A DNA stretch of 64,000 bases from contig NC_086259.1 of assembly GCF_021018805.1 (NCBI RefSeq), positions 16,325,501-16,389,500 of the forward strand, written 5' to 3'. Below the pieces are notes generated by a model. It did no database searches, was not told where the DNA came from, and worked only from the letters and a program-made list of their open reading frames with translations. The DNA comes from Prinia subflava (lineage: Eukaryota; Chordata; Aves; Passeriformes; Cisticolidae). The translations under genes and the position numbers were made by a program. Positions 12,901-25,260 of the stretch are shown in pieces (the first letter of the stretch is position 1; the number at the start of each line of letters is the position of its first letter).

Positions 12901-15900
12901 ACACACTGACCCTAACCAGAACTGAAATACAAAAAACAGGCACTTCCTCACTGGAGCAACCACTGAAAATCTTCTATGAACTTTCCCTTCAGCAGTAAAG
13001 TGAATTTGTATGAACTTTGCTGACACACAAACTTCACAAATATTTCCATGACTGAGATTTCTGAAGGAAGGGCAACTGCCAAAGGACAAAACTCATGAGA
13101 ACGTAAATTAATTCTAAAGATATCTCTAAAGAGCTCCAAAAGACACGCAATGAACAGGCACTTTCAGAAGCTTAGCAAATCTTCAGGAAGCATCAGCAGA
13201 ATTATATTCTGAGTGAGGTGGTGTCAGCTGAGACAGATCTTATAGAAATAACGTGTGACTCATTTACTAGTTGCCAGATACTTCCACATTTTCTAGTCTG
13301 TTAAAAACAGGAGCTTGATTCTGCTACATGATGGATACAGAAATGTTGGTTATAAAAGAGCTGAGATCTCAGATATCTGTTGGCAGTAGGTAATTAATCC
13401 TTCCCATGTCCAAATGGCCCTTTTTATAAATTATTTCCATAATGAAGATTGTGGGGTCCTTTGGCAACTGGTCCCAGGATTAGGGCTCTTTATGTTTCTT
13501 GCTCTAGAAATCCTTAGAAATACCACTATATTTGAACATATCATTAATGTAAAATACTGAGATTACACTAGTGTGGAGTTGGGAAAATTGACAGTAAAAT
13601 CAGCTCAGTATTCCTTATTTGGAATTTGTTTCTCAGCAGAGAAAACCATCTGGGTAAAAAACAAGGCAAAGACAAAAGACACTGAAAGGTGCAGGATAAA
13701 TCAGTTACGTGATGAATACAGCCTCATTTCAAAAGAATATACATTACTCCATCCCTATTTAATTCAGCGAAAACATATGTGAAGCAAGAAAAGTACAGTA
13801 GGCAGCAAAAATAACTCAGGTTTTTAGACAAGATGATGGTGAGTATTTACTAAGATTGGCCTCTATAACTCATAAAGGCATGAGTGAGAGAAAGGAGAAG
13901 CAGGATTCAATCTCCAGCAGTGACTGGAAAGGCAAGTGCTGGACTTGTGTAGGGGAACTGTTTTGCATTTGCTGTTTTCCCACCAGCTGAAGCCAGGGAG
14001 AGCATTTCCTAAACTGTGCTGGCTCACAATGAGAGGCTGAAGTCAGCAATAAATAAATGTAAGCAGCATAAATCAGATCACAAAGCAAACGAACACACAC
14101 AGGGCCTGATCTTCCTGTTTAGCCCAGCACACAGCAGGAGGGAATGCAGTGAAACCAAAGCAGAGCTGAGCACAGGAGCTCTGAGAGAGGAATTGGACAC
14201 CCAAGCCTGGGCTACTCAGCTTTGGCGGGTGTTTTTTTGGGGTGGGGGTAAGTCTTAAAAGAACAAAATTATAGGCAACCAGTTTAAGTATCCCAGCAAA
14301 GAATGAAGTGCTTGGGCTGATGTAAATCAGACACAGATGCCAGCTGGGCACTGCTTCCTTCCCATGGCAGAGATCCCCAGAAGAATTCTACCAGATCCAG
14401 CACTGGAGCTGCATTTCCTGAGCCCAGAGGCAGCAGCAGTGGGGTTTTCATGCAAGACAACACAAACTAAGTCATCAAGTGAAAGCTATTCCAGACAATG
14501 CCTTCTAACCTTAGAAGCCTTGCTGGAGGATTTGTGGAAGGCTCCAGAAACAGCAAGACAACGACAGAAATTTTTGTTGCCCTCTTGCAGATGTGCTGCT
14601 AAAATGTGATGGACTTGGTCCGTGCTGATGCCTTTTCCTGTGGAAGCTCCTCATCACAGACAGAGCTGACAGGATGGCAGTCCCTGGTGGAATTCCTGCT
14701 ATGCAATACCAGTCACAACTCAGGAATACTTCTATATGATGCTTTGCAAGCACTAATTTTATCCTGATAATGAGGTGGAACAAAGAGGGGGTAGGTGGGC
14801 AGTGCAGAGGGTGGTACATTTTAGTAATGTGTATTATAATGCCTCCAGATTCTCATTATCATCACATTTACATGCTCTATGGGCCAAAAATAGTTCAATT
14901 TGATAATAAAAGGCATATTAATTTGACAAAAATTCTCCAAAACTCATGAAGAGTTGCTATAGAGCATGCATGCAAGGACATTAAAAATCATCTTTTCCAA
15001 GGACTTGAAAAAAAATAATAGTGGGAAAGTGCAAATGGTTTGTTCTGCCATGTTCTTGACTTCAGATAATCCTTTGACAACAATACACTCTACCACACAT
15101 TTAAACCATGCTAACACCAACTGGTGCTCTGGAACAATCCTACAGACTGGAGAATGAATTCTCTGCTGAATGAATTTTTTCATGAACACATGAAACATCC
15201 TTCAATTAGTGCATGATCAGGGACAGTTTAAGCACCACTTGAGCAGTGAAGGATATGGACACCGAATAATGCCAGACTGACTCAACAACAGGTCATGGTG
15301 TACCTCTCAAATACCTCAAAAAAACCCCATGGCACTTGAAGATGAGATACCTGAGACACTCAGTAGCATAGATGCAGTTCCAAATACACTGTGGAAAACA
15401 AATGATAAAACATCACCTTGACAGCAATATATGAGTTTCTCTCACAAACTTATTTCCAGACATTTCACCAAAGCTTAGCTCAGGTGCAGGTACACAATTA
15501 CCTATTTTAGCACAGGCACAATTATAAACTGTAAAACACCTCAGTCCTGGTAAACACTTCACGTAAGAAAAAAATAAGGCAAAAGATAGATATGTTTATT
15601 TACTTAGTCCTAAAGACAAAAGTCCAGGAAATTCCTTGCAAACTGACAGGATAAAATACGGTTTCTCTTTGAATGATCTCAACATTTTATCATTCCATCT
15701 TTTGGCTATCCAGCATTATATTCTGATCTCAAGAGACCAGTATCTGAGATTAAGTTTTTTTATGGGTTTTCTCTCAATGTCTAACCGGTCTTCCCAAGGT
15801 AATATACATTAAACTTGAGAAGCATTAACTACACAGTAAAACTTTATTTTATGTACAACCATGTAAATGAGCCATGTCTACTCTCTTCCAGAACTGGTAT

Positions 15901-16316
15901 CTCTGAAAGTATTTTAATATTACCTCTGAATTAAGGAAAGTTCTCATAACCATGTAACAGGAAAATGTACTATCTTTTTATTATAAATTTATTATTATTA
16001 AGTGTCTGATTTACCAGAATACCAAAAAACTACACAGCTGCACATTACAGCTGGTGAACACACAGATACTGTAGATTCAAGCAGCACATGCACATTTATA
16101 ACAGTGCTCAGAATGTGGGCACCATCCTACAGGTATCCCCATGCTAGGTATAAAAAATAACTCTGATGGACAGGAGGACGTCTGTCCCTTTTAATTAATT
16201 TCCTAAGGCTAAATTCAGGCTCATTTTGGAGAACTCATGGCAGTACAGGCCAGTTTCCAAATCTAAATCAAGAAATACACACCATTGCTAAGATCTGTTG
16301 CAGTATGGGTTACTGG
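6931..16316. other. Long non-coding AT-rich stretch
   Basis: This 9.4-kb stretch has no recognisable gene, RNA or repeat family. Homopolymer T13 lies at about 7222-7234. The segment 8040-8240 is rich in TAAT/ATTA words and looks like a candidate conserved regulatory element, as does 14830-14990. A modestly GC-richer patch lies at 14130-14640, where short overlapping frames on both strands match no known protein. All frames are 104 codons or fewer. Confidence 0.5.
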
Positions 16317-16345
16317 AGGTTAATCTGGAGGTCCCAGATTAACCT
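16317..16345. repeat. Perfect 12-bp stem-loop
   Basis: AGGTTAATCTGG at 16317-16328 is followed by the 5-nt loop AGGTC and its exact complement CCAGATTAACCT at 16334-16345. The stem has no mismatch. It is not followed by a T-run, and no gene lies beside it, so a terminator role makes no sense here. Its function is unknown and it may be coincidental. Confidence 0.85.
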
Positions 16346-19300
16346 TTGTTCTTTATTGTTGAACAAGATACCGTTAACTTCAGCAGGATTCCATCATTGC
16401 TAAATATTACATTTAAAAACCATAAAATTTATCAAGGCCAGTAATACTTTTTTTGACATGTGTCAAGATTTTAAAGTCTTCTGATAGAGCAAAAACAGCC
16501 CACTACTAAAAACTGATGTTCATTAACAAAAGCTTTCTCTTCCATAGCCTCTCACCATTTTTTATCCATTGCCTGTTAACCTGATAATCCTAAGTATCTG
16601 TCAAAGTCTAGCCCAGAGGAAAGAGTTTGGCAGTTAAAAGAATTAAGGTTCTTAGAATTGTCTAGAAATAGAATTTTCATTAAAGGAAAAAAATAAAAAT
16701 CCATATTTGAAAAGTTAATTTTCATCTTTTTTAACTGGTGCAACTTACAGCTAATTCGTTGGAAATTATAACTAGCTCTACAAGTTGAAACACCAAAAAC
16801 CTGCATTCTGCCAAGCTACTGGCCTATTAATCCAGTATAATCCACATCCTTAAAATAACATCTTCAGAAGGATTGTGGCTATATCCATCTGTTCAGGCAA
16901 TGAATATTTTATTATGTCTTACAGAAACACCAACGCATTATAGAAATGTCATCTAGAGATGTTTTAAATCTTTTTATATCTGACTAGCTAAAGACATCTC
17001 GTTCCAGAATAATGGAGTTAACAGGTAAATGAACACCCCACTTCCACTCCACAGGCCACTGGAAGTCAGTGTTTTAGAAAGGATAAAAGAGACTCTGGCA
17101 AGTTCCAAAAGAGCACAGAACCTACAATCCACCCTCTCACCAGGGATGGCAGCAGTGATGTGGCTGCAGACCACGACTTAAATGACACAGGTGTCACCCA
17201 GCCTGTGACAGGGACAGTGCTTGCAGGGAGGTTTCCTTAAACCACTCCCTGAACAGCCCTAGGAGTCAGTGACATCCCTGATAACGTCACTGCTACATGA
17301 AAAGCAGACACTGCACACTCCATCAGGTCTCTGGTTCCTTATGCACATTTGCAAATTAAAGATTTGTAACAGTCTACCAAACGTATCAGAGGATTAATTC
17401 CTTCTCCACGGACTTCTACCTTTCCTTGTTACACCGGACAAAGCCAGCAGGGACCGTGCTTAAAATCAACATAAATATAGCAAATCAAAGCCAACACAAC
17501 TCATCAGAAGAGAATTTTAGATCTTCAATTAATTTAAGCAAATAGCAAAAGCTGTTTATCCCAGGGAAACAACACTCAGTCTCTAGCAGAGTCATGCATC
17601 ATCACCTTCAAAGGTGCATGTCTGGAACAAAGAAAACACTTTTTAAGTTGGGAGATTTCTTGGAGTCTGAGTAGAGCCTGATACTAATGAAACCTCATTC
17701 CTTGAGGAGCTATCACAAACATGGGCATTAAATCCCATCCAAACAACAGAGAAATCCAATGTACTTGCACGTTAGATAGCTCTTTTTTATATACCTCAGC
17801 TTTCATTGTAGGATTAATGAGAGGCAGAACCACATAGGACCTGATAATCATTTATACCCCAACAGGATAAAAGTTTCTTACAGCAGGCACCAGCATAACT
17901 GAAATGTAACCAAACAAACTGAAGGGTAAAAGAGGTCAGTTCCCAAGGATTTATATCCACGTTACCAACCCTCTCTGCTCTCAGAAACTCCAAAAATTTG
18001 AGAGTAACGGCGATGCAAAATGCTTTTTTACATAAATGCTACTAAAAACACAGAAACCAGTAGAAAATTATAACTACTTTAAACCAAGCTGTAGAATTTT
18101 ATGGTAAGGATATAATTTTCTGCTAAGTTTTATAGATGTGCCCAGAAATAAAACACCAGGCCTCTATTGAGTTTTATAGGGCTTTTCTGTATGAATTACA
18201 AACAGTGGTATTCAAACAATACTTGTGGATCGGACTGCCAGCAGCCCTGTAAGTTAAAACTGCATTGCATAAACCAGGCATTGAATAATTTGGGATAATG
18301 AACAAATTCATAAAGAATCGGTGGCTGTTTGTCAGTAATCTGTGAACAGACAGAGTGGTAAATTCATTGAATAAATAAAAAAAGAAAGAAAAACCAACCC
18401 TCTTGGCTGGGAATAGTTCACCCAAAACCTTTACTGCTTTGCCTTTAAGGGACTGCCTAAAGGTCTTATAACTCCACAGCATTCCTGCTAGGTAATTTGT
18501 GCAGCATTTTTTAGCAACAGTTAAATTAAAAAGCCCTTATGGGAAAACTCAATGATTTTAATAGAGATGAAATCAATATGGTTCTGCAGAAATTACTCCA
18601 AAACCTTCAGTTAGATCCTCTCTCCCCATCCCAGCCCCTTTACAGCGCACAGTGCAGCCAATGCAGCGAAGAGAATCCTGAAGTGGTTGATTACAACCAC
18701 AGGGAATATCCCAAGGGAAAGCACATCTGAGACCCTGTGAGAGCTGGGTTTGCACCTGGAAGAAGAGAACAGCCTCAGACGGAGGGGTCAGGACGGGGAT
18801 GCAGCGTGGCTGGGAACCAAATCATGCTGAGAACCTCTCCAGTAGTTAGTGCATGGGAAGCTTAAATGCTTTTCCACTTCCCATTTGAGACAGTGTCCTT
18901 TAACAGTGTCCTTTCTCTGGAAGTAACCCACAGAATTCAGATGGGAATTCAATTTCAGCTCAGGGACTACAGCCAATCTAATACTGCCACAGAAAATCTG
19001 GCCTTCCTGGCTAAATTTGGTAAAATACTGCCTTTTGCCACTTCCTTATGCTTGTGCCTCCTTCACTTAATAGGAAGCTAAGTTTGGAAAAGTCAAAAAT
19101 ATGGAAAACGGGAGAAAGCCTGCTTTTCATTCACAGGTGAATAAACATATCCTGAAAATCCCAAACGAGGCTTAAACAGTGTAACCACAGGGTTACATCA
19201 CTGATGGAGCTTCATGAACATGGGGAGATCCTAATGAAACTCCCTTTAGAAACAAAAGCCTCACAATAAAGATGTCTGTCGTGGCAAGAATAACATTATA

Positions 19301-20112
19301 GTTATGTTTCACCTTATTTTGCCCTGATCTTAGCCCAAATTAAAGAATACAGAACAAACCCACCACCATCCCTTGTGTTCAGTTTCCACAGGCCTGAAAG
19401 AAGTCACACACTAAATCCAACAAATGAAACAATGATGCTGCACCCAAGAACTCAAAATTTTATCTGTAATTATGCTTTTCTCTCTTCCTGGGGTGCCACA
19501 TGAAAACACACACAAAAGTCTGCAATGTACACTGGTTAGCAGGGGAAGTACAGCAGAACCATACATACAGGAGTGGCAGATAAGATCAGAAATCTCCACC
19601 TGAAAATCTGCATTTAACTTGAAGGGAAAGTATTTGATTTTTGGGCCATAACTTTTACACTTTCCCCCTATTAGCTTTTAAAGCTAAATTTTAGTATCCA
19701 AGTTCTCCTAAGTGGATGACCAATGGAATAAAATGTAGCTGAAATCAACATGCTCTTAAGAGCTGTTTAGATTTTGTAGCTTTGTTTAGTACTGAACACA
19801 GTCATTAAAGTGCAGTTACCACAATAATAAACGTAGATACCATTAATTACAATACTAGATTTAAAATGCAACTTGAGTGTCTCCAGTGGCTTTTAAGGGG
19901 GTGTAATACCACAGTCAATTCAAATTTAATCAAAACTAGCAGTTTAATTTCGTCTACATTTACAGATAAAAAACTCCAAACTTTACAGCCATTCTATAAC
20001 TCTATTCTATACACATATTAGGTACAGGGAAAATAGGAATATTTCATTTGATAAATAACTGGTTTTGCATTTTTGCCCATCCCTGCTTACATGTCAACTT
20101 ATTCAGCTTAGG
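16346..20112. other. Non-coding stretch
   Basis: No gene or recognised repeat is visible. Reading frames are 102 codons or fewer and lack known motifs. A 12-bp word, ACAGTGTCCTTT, is duplicated at 18890-18901 and 18903-18914. Apart from this I see nothing that stands out from ordinary AT-rich vertebrate DNA. Confidence 0.55.
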
Positions 20113-20168
20113 GTGGAAAAAATGCACGCACTTCCCTTTTCTTAAGGGATGTACGTGCATTTTTCCAC
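20113..20168. repeat. Near-perfect 56-nt hairpin
   Basis: The left arm at 20113-20136 (GTGGAAAAAATGCACGC then ACTTCCC) pairs with the right arm at 20146-20168 (GGGATGTACG then TGCATTTTTCCAC) across a 9-nt loop, TTTTCTTAA. There are two mismatched positions and one extra A in the left arm. In a minus-strand transcript one of the mismatches becomes a G-U pair. The word TTAG occurs just outside both ends (20108-20111 and 20169-20172), which may be chance or a tiny target-site duplication. It could be a small palindromic transposon remnant or a structured RNA. At 56 nt it is short for a microRNA precursor. Confidence 0.85.
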
Positions 20169-20624
20169 TTAGTGGTGAAAGAACTGAACAAATAAATCCC
20201 ACTGATAATTCCAGCACGTAATCTTATCAGAGCTTCAATCTCTTGCACTAAAAAAATCTCTCTTGTGACATGTAAAAGGGTAGACAGATATCATGGAGGA
20301 TTTCTGGAGTCTGTTCTGCTGTCCTACATCACCGAAGCCAAACAGGCTGGTCTCAGAAAATTGCCTTAAGCCTCTGAGCACAAAGCTGAGACTTTTAAAG
20401 GAGTGCATGAAAAGTGACTCGCTCTTCTGCCCTTTGCAAATTCCCACCTGCATCCCTGTTTGCGAGGAGGATTGTTTTTACTTTCATACAGCACTCGTGT
20501 TTAGAGGCCCCAGGGGAGATCAGGGCCCTGTTGTAGCAGACACTGAGCAAGCACATGGAAGGCCTGAGCTCTCAATAATAATAATAAGTTTGTGAGCTCT
20601 CAAAAGAGACAGGGGAGAGTGGGA

Positions 20625-20705
20625 GGGGAGGCAGAGGCACAGGGAAGTGATTTGCTCAAGATCACAGAACACGTCATTAAGGGGCCAAGACCTTCTGGTT
20701 CTTCA
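20625..20705 (-). mobile_element. Probable MIR (CORE-SINE) fragment
   Basis: The plus strand here reads GAGGCACAGGGAAGTGATTT, then GCTCAAGATCACA, then a diverged section ending CTGGTTC. This follows, word by word, the reverse complement of the MIR consensus as I remember it (GAGGCACAGAGAGGTTAAGT, then AACTTGCCCAAGGTCACA, then the antisense T-arm region). MIR is an ancient tRNA-derived SINE found in mammals and, as old copies, in other amniotes. The copy is heavily diverged and truncated. The match is from memory, so a repeat search is needed to be sure. Confidence 0.55.
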
Positions 20706-23360
20706 TGAGGTTAAGGAACTAAAGATGCCCAACACAAGGTGAACTCTGAGCCCAGAAAAATGAAACTTTCTTTTTAAAGTTCATATGGCAAAGAGCCCCT
20801 CATCTGTCTGTAATAACACAGCATACTATTTTCAGACTCAAGACACTGGTCTAGAATAATCACAGCTCTGATCACCATAGAAGTGCTGATACTCCATCTA
20901 GCATTCAGACTGAAGAGAGATTTCAGGATTAGGTACTGACCAATGTATTTCTGCATTCATTAGTAAATAGTGCCCACCTTTGCTTCACCTTCACCACATA
21001 ATACCCAATTCTCTTCAGGCACTATAAGTATTTACACCAATTTGCTATTTTCCTGGAAGGGACACCTGCACCAGCTCTAAAAAATCAATTAAAATTGTAC
21101 CCAATTAAAATTATAGTTTTGCTGTTGATTTGAATGGGAAGAGAACTGAGACAATGCAAAAAAAAAAAAAAAAAAAGCCAGGGATTTCAGCCTCACAGGT
21201 ACTCTACAACTTGGCTGCCCCAAATGACTTTGCTCAGTGCCTCTTTTGCCAAAGAAAGCACAAAATGTGTTTCAAGGGAGAAGTACACATCGGGTAGCTC
21301 CAAAGAAATGCCTTTCTCTGAAATTTGAGCAAGAAAACACCCCAACCAGTGATAGCAGATGTACTTAATATCTCCTGAGTCAATTATTATAACTTTTCCT
21401 AAGAGATTTTGAAGTTCCAAAGGTTGGAGAAGTGAAGAATCTCTATCAGACTGGCTCAATCTGTAGTCTTGGTTGGCTTTTTGTCAAGGACCATTTAGGC
21501 CCAGCTGGGATTTCCAAGGCTGCACAAGGAAGTCCAGGCTTCCTTCAAAGTTATTTTCTTTACCAGAGTGGTCAACTAACTGATATTTCTGAATAGTTTA
21601 GAATTGGAATTTTTATGCACACTTCCTAGAAAACCTGGCATGTGTTTAAAATTGTTAAGATATTTGTGCCTTGCTACAGTGCTCATTTTAGCACAGAACT
21701 AGACCAGAAATAGAGCTACCTCTCTGTGGCACAACTGGCTGATTAAATCCAAAGTAAAAGGCGCTTGTGACCAATCATGAAGATTAATCAAGTGTGTCAT
21801 TCATGAATTAGCAGTCACCCCAAAGGGCTCCTTTTTCTACTGCCACATTAAAGCACTTTCCCAAATGCAAGAACAACAGCATGACTCAGTTCTCTCCCAG
21901 AAATTCTAAGATTTCCAGCAAAAACTGTTCAGGATGTGGTTTTCTCAGAACCGTGTATCTGTTCCACCTTCATCATGTTATCAGTCAAGGAGTCAAGTGC
22001 ACAGAAGACATGAGAGGTGTGGTGGTAGTTGTGTCACAGAAAATTTACCAGGACTATGTGTAATTCGGGGTGAAAGAGGTAAAGAAACTCACTTTAAAAT
22101 TACACATGAGGAGAAAAACTTTGAGAATATGGCAGTGTGTGTGTGCACATGGAGGGATCACAACAGGGAACTGATTTGGGGGCCCAGCTACAGCATCTCC
22201 TGCTTCCTCACATTTCTCAGGCATGGAATTCAGCCTCACCTTCTCATGGCTCCACATTATTCAATATGGCTTCAGCAGTACGTGCTATTTAAACATCACT
22301 AATGCATCAACGCCACCAACACTGCTCAGGAAAATGCTGTCATGGACCAGTGACTGCTGCATCACCAGAAGGAGAGTGAGAAAAAACCTCACAGGATGAG
22401 TCACTCCATGTGCAGCACCAAACATTTTAAATAGCCTGAGCTGCACAGATTTCAGCTGGTGCTGTGGGCAGCCAGCCAAGACAGCCCAGGATCACTACCT
22501 GAGATGGTATTTTAGGATACACCTGGCAGCCCTGGAAGCCAATTCCCAACACTCTCTCAGCTCAGAATTACAACCAGGGAACTCAGCATAGTCAAAGCAT
22601 TGTAGGACTGACAACTGAAAAGAAAATCAAGTTCCCTAGATTAAGGAATCGGAGCAGATCAGAATAAACATTAGAAAAGCAGCTCGCCAGCACAGAGTGA
22701 AAAGCTGACTTTTTAAATAAAGTCACATCCCTCTGACAAAACTAAAGACCAAAGCTATACTTGATTTTTTAAAATTTCTATTTAAAAAACTAAACTAGTA
22801 TTGACTAACAGCTACACTCTACTTGCCTGAATTGCATCCCACCAATACTCCCCTTATGTCCAGTGAGCTCAGTCTAGCATCAACAGTAAGATTTTATTGG
22901 AACTCAGATGTGAAAGTAAGATTCCCTCAGGTTTCCTTCCAACATTTGTTTGGCAACCATCGCTGGCATTATTTTTGAAAGGATTTTCAGTCTAGATCTA
23001 AATCTGTTTATTATATTGACATGAGACTCTCCAAGCAGAGTTTATTCAGTATAAACCCTTGGGCTCCACAAGCTGAAGGGGCTCACAATCACTTGTCAGA
23101 GAGGAGGAAGAAGACACTATGACAAATGCTGTCAAACACCACACTCATAACACAGCAGAGATCACTTCTTTGATCAAGAGAATCACAGCCTGAAAACCTG
23201 TAAATACCAGCACTCTGCACTATCACTTAGAAATTGTGATAACAGTTTAACACTGAATTGCTACTGAACTTGCTTTCTTATAATAGCTGCTGTACGTGAG
23301 GAAGCTGGCAACAGTTTTGAATTTTCATTCATGTGCAATTTCAGGAGATGAGATGAGAAA
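20706..23360. other. Non-coding stretch with an A19 run
   Basis: No gene is recognisable. A run of 19 A lies at 21158-21176, with no obvious retrocopy in front of it. The reading frame of 122 codons at 21934-22302 (plus) has no recognisable domain and overlaps other short frames, so I treat it as a chance frame. Confidence 0.5.
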
Positions 23361-23411
23361 ATTTAAGTATTTTCTCTGAATGATGAGTATTTTCTCTGAA
23401 AATACTTAAAT
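23361..23411. repeat. Hairpin built from a repeated 15-mer
   Basis: ATTTAAGTATTTTC at 23361-23374 is exactly complementary to GAAAATACTTAAAT at 23398-23411, giving a perfect 14-bp stem. In addition the word AGTATTTTCTCTGAA occurs twice in direct orientation, at 23366-23380 and 23386-23400, so the left stem strand and the loop share one sequence. The arrangement fits template switching during replication, in which a short segment was copied both directly and in inverted form. That origin is inference. Confidence 0.85.
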
Positions 23412-24154
23412 AGTTAATGGGTCAAAGTAAACAGCAAAAAGACAGATCTGAAAAAGCCACACAAAACATAAGTGCAACGTAAGTTTAAAACAACCACTGG
23501 GAAGACGAGAAACTTGCCTCAAATAAAAAGAGCTGGATGTTGCCTTAAATCCAGGAAAGATATTAGGATGTTACAATAAAGGGAAGGACATTACCTTCTG
23601 ATGCTTCAGTTTCCTATTTCACTTCTTTCCCTGAGCTCAAGGGATATCAGGATACACAAACCCTGCCTGCGATCTACTCAGGCACTCCATAACCAGCACC
23701 TTCGGAAAGGCCAATTTATAAAGGAAATGAGATCTGCCCAAAAGAAATAAAATAATTGACCCTACTCAGTAAACTTTTGTGAAAACTTAAATTCAAGAAG
23801 TAGAAATCAAGAAGGAGAAATTAACATTAATGCCATAGAAAAAGGATGGGGAAAAGATTATATGAAAAGCACTTCAACCCCACCTTCTATGAGCCACTAC
23901 AGCACCCCAAGGTTAGCCAGTACACTACAGACACACAAGGCATTAAACCAAGCATTTTTACTTTATCTGGTTGTTGGCAGGGAACTGTCTAAGTTCTGGT
24001 TATCTTTGTTGAACTTTTGAAAGTGCTTATGCACACTTATATCCAGAAGAGGTCATAGAAACCTGTGGTTTTGTCTTTGGTTCTTACAAGCCAAAATGAC
24101 TCAGCAATATAAAAAGTACATCAGCAAACTTTACAATCCTAAGGTCATGCACTT
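23412..24154. other. Non-coding stretch before the CR1 remnant
   Basis: AT-rich DNA with no recognisable gene, RNA or repeat. There is no visible target-site duplication marking the edge of the neighbouring CR1 element. Confidence 0.55.
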
Positions 24155-25260
24155 ATTTCAGATTTTTTTCCACTGGCCCACTTTACAGCCACCTTGTCCC
24201 AGCCTGTAGCACTGCAGAGGGTTGTTGTCACCTAAGGGCAGGACCCACCAGTTCATTCTGCTGAACCTGCTGTCCATCAGTCAAGGCTGCCCAGCTCCCC
24301 CTGCAGAGCCTTCCTGCCCTCCAGCACATCAGCACTCCCACCTAACCTGGTGTCCTTCTGCAAACTGGCTGAGGGGGCACTTTGTTTTGTCCATTTTGAC
24401 ATTTTGTCCACTTGACTCATGCAGACATTAAACCAAACTCGCCCAAATTCACCACCACCCTCAGGGCCTGACCATGCAGCCAATTAATTGTTCACCCAGC
24501 AAGGAGTGCACCTGAACAAGCCATGAACAGCCAGTTTCTCATGAATGTTGAGGGAATGACATCAAAGGCTCTCCCAAAATCCAGACAGACACATCCACAG
24601 CCTTCTCCTCATCCCCTAAACAGGTCGCCCTGTCACACAAGGGGATCAGTTGGCAAGCAGGACATGTCCCAAACATGTCCCCGGGTTGTCCTGTAGCTGC
24701 TGTGTGATGGCACTGGGGATGAGCTGCTCCATGAACCTCCCCAGCCCTGTGGGCAGCTCCACAGGCCTGCAGTTCCCTGAATCCTTCTTCCTGCTCATCC
24801 TTGTAGGTGGGTACCACATTTACCAAACTCCAGTCACGTGGGACCTGCCCAGGATTGCTGATAAATGACTGACAGTGGCTCAGTGAGTTCTTCCATCAGC
24901 TTCCTCAGTATCCCTGGGGATTCCCATCCAGCCCCACAGCCCTGTGTGTACCTATGTGCTGCAGGAGGCCACTGAGCATTTCTCTCTGAATTAGGGGACC
25001 TCCTGGGGTCCTGGAGTAAAACTGGTGTTACCAGTAAAGACTGAGGCAAAGAAGTCATCAAGTACTTCAACCTTTTCCTTAGCCTTTATCACTGTATTCC
25101 CCCATCATCCAATAAAGGAAGGAGATTCTCCTTTCATTGCTGATGTATTTACAGATGAATATTTTTTATTGCCTTTTGTAGCAGTAGCCAAGTTAATTTC
25201 TAGCTAGGTTGTGGCCACTCCCTTTGGAGAGAAAGAAAGCTGTACTTTAAAAGAGGCCAA
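24155..25260 (-). mobile_element. Decayed CR1 LINE, reverse-transcriptase ORF2 fragment
   Basis: Read on the minus strand, this segment follows the CR1 ORF2 protein in order, in shifting frames. VLDDFFASVFTG-like residues lie near 25030-25080. A segment ending MEELTEPLSVIYQQSW lies at about 24855-24905, matching the conserved ELADVIA.PLSIIFE.SW block. Palm motif A lies near 24558-24600, where EEKAVDV is followed by a one-base shift into LDFGRAFD. CTPCWVNN-like residues lie near 24490-24520, and TRLGGSADVLEGRKALQ lies at about 24290-24352. The metal-binding FADD motif (motif C) at 24351-24366 is broken by a substitution and an inserted base. The PQGS motif (motif B) appears deleted between the post-VVVNG segment and the LFN segment. 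CR1 is the main retrotransposon of birds and reptiles. This copy lacks the 5' part and the very 3' tail and cannot be active. Boundaries are approximate. Confidence 0.9.
24240..25090 (-). pseudogene. CR1 ORF2 reverse transcriptase, frameshifted remnant
   Basis: This is the coding remnant inside the CR1 element. Three open pieces can be seen on the minus strand: 24834-25070, 24539-24826 and 24277-24483. They lie in different frames and together cover fingers, palm motif A and the region just after motif C. At least one single-base deletion near motif A and one insertion at motif C break the frame. A stretch around 24370-24425 contains a locally repeated GACAAAATG/GACAAAACA word that is absent from the family pattern. 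No endonuclease domain and no ORF1 are present, as is usual for 5'-truncated CR1 copies. Confidence 0.85.
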
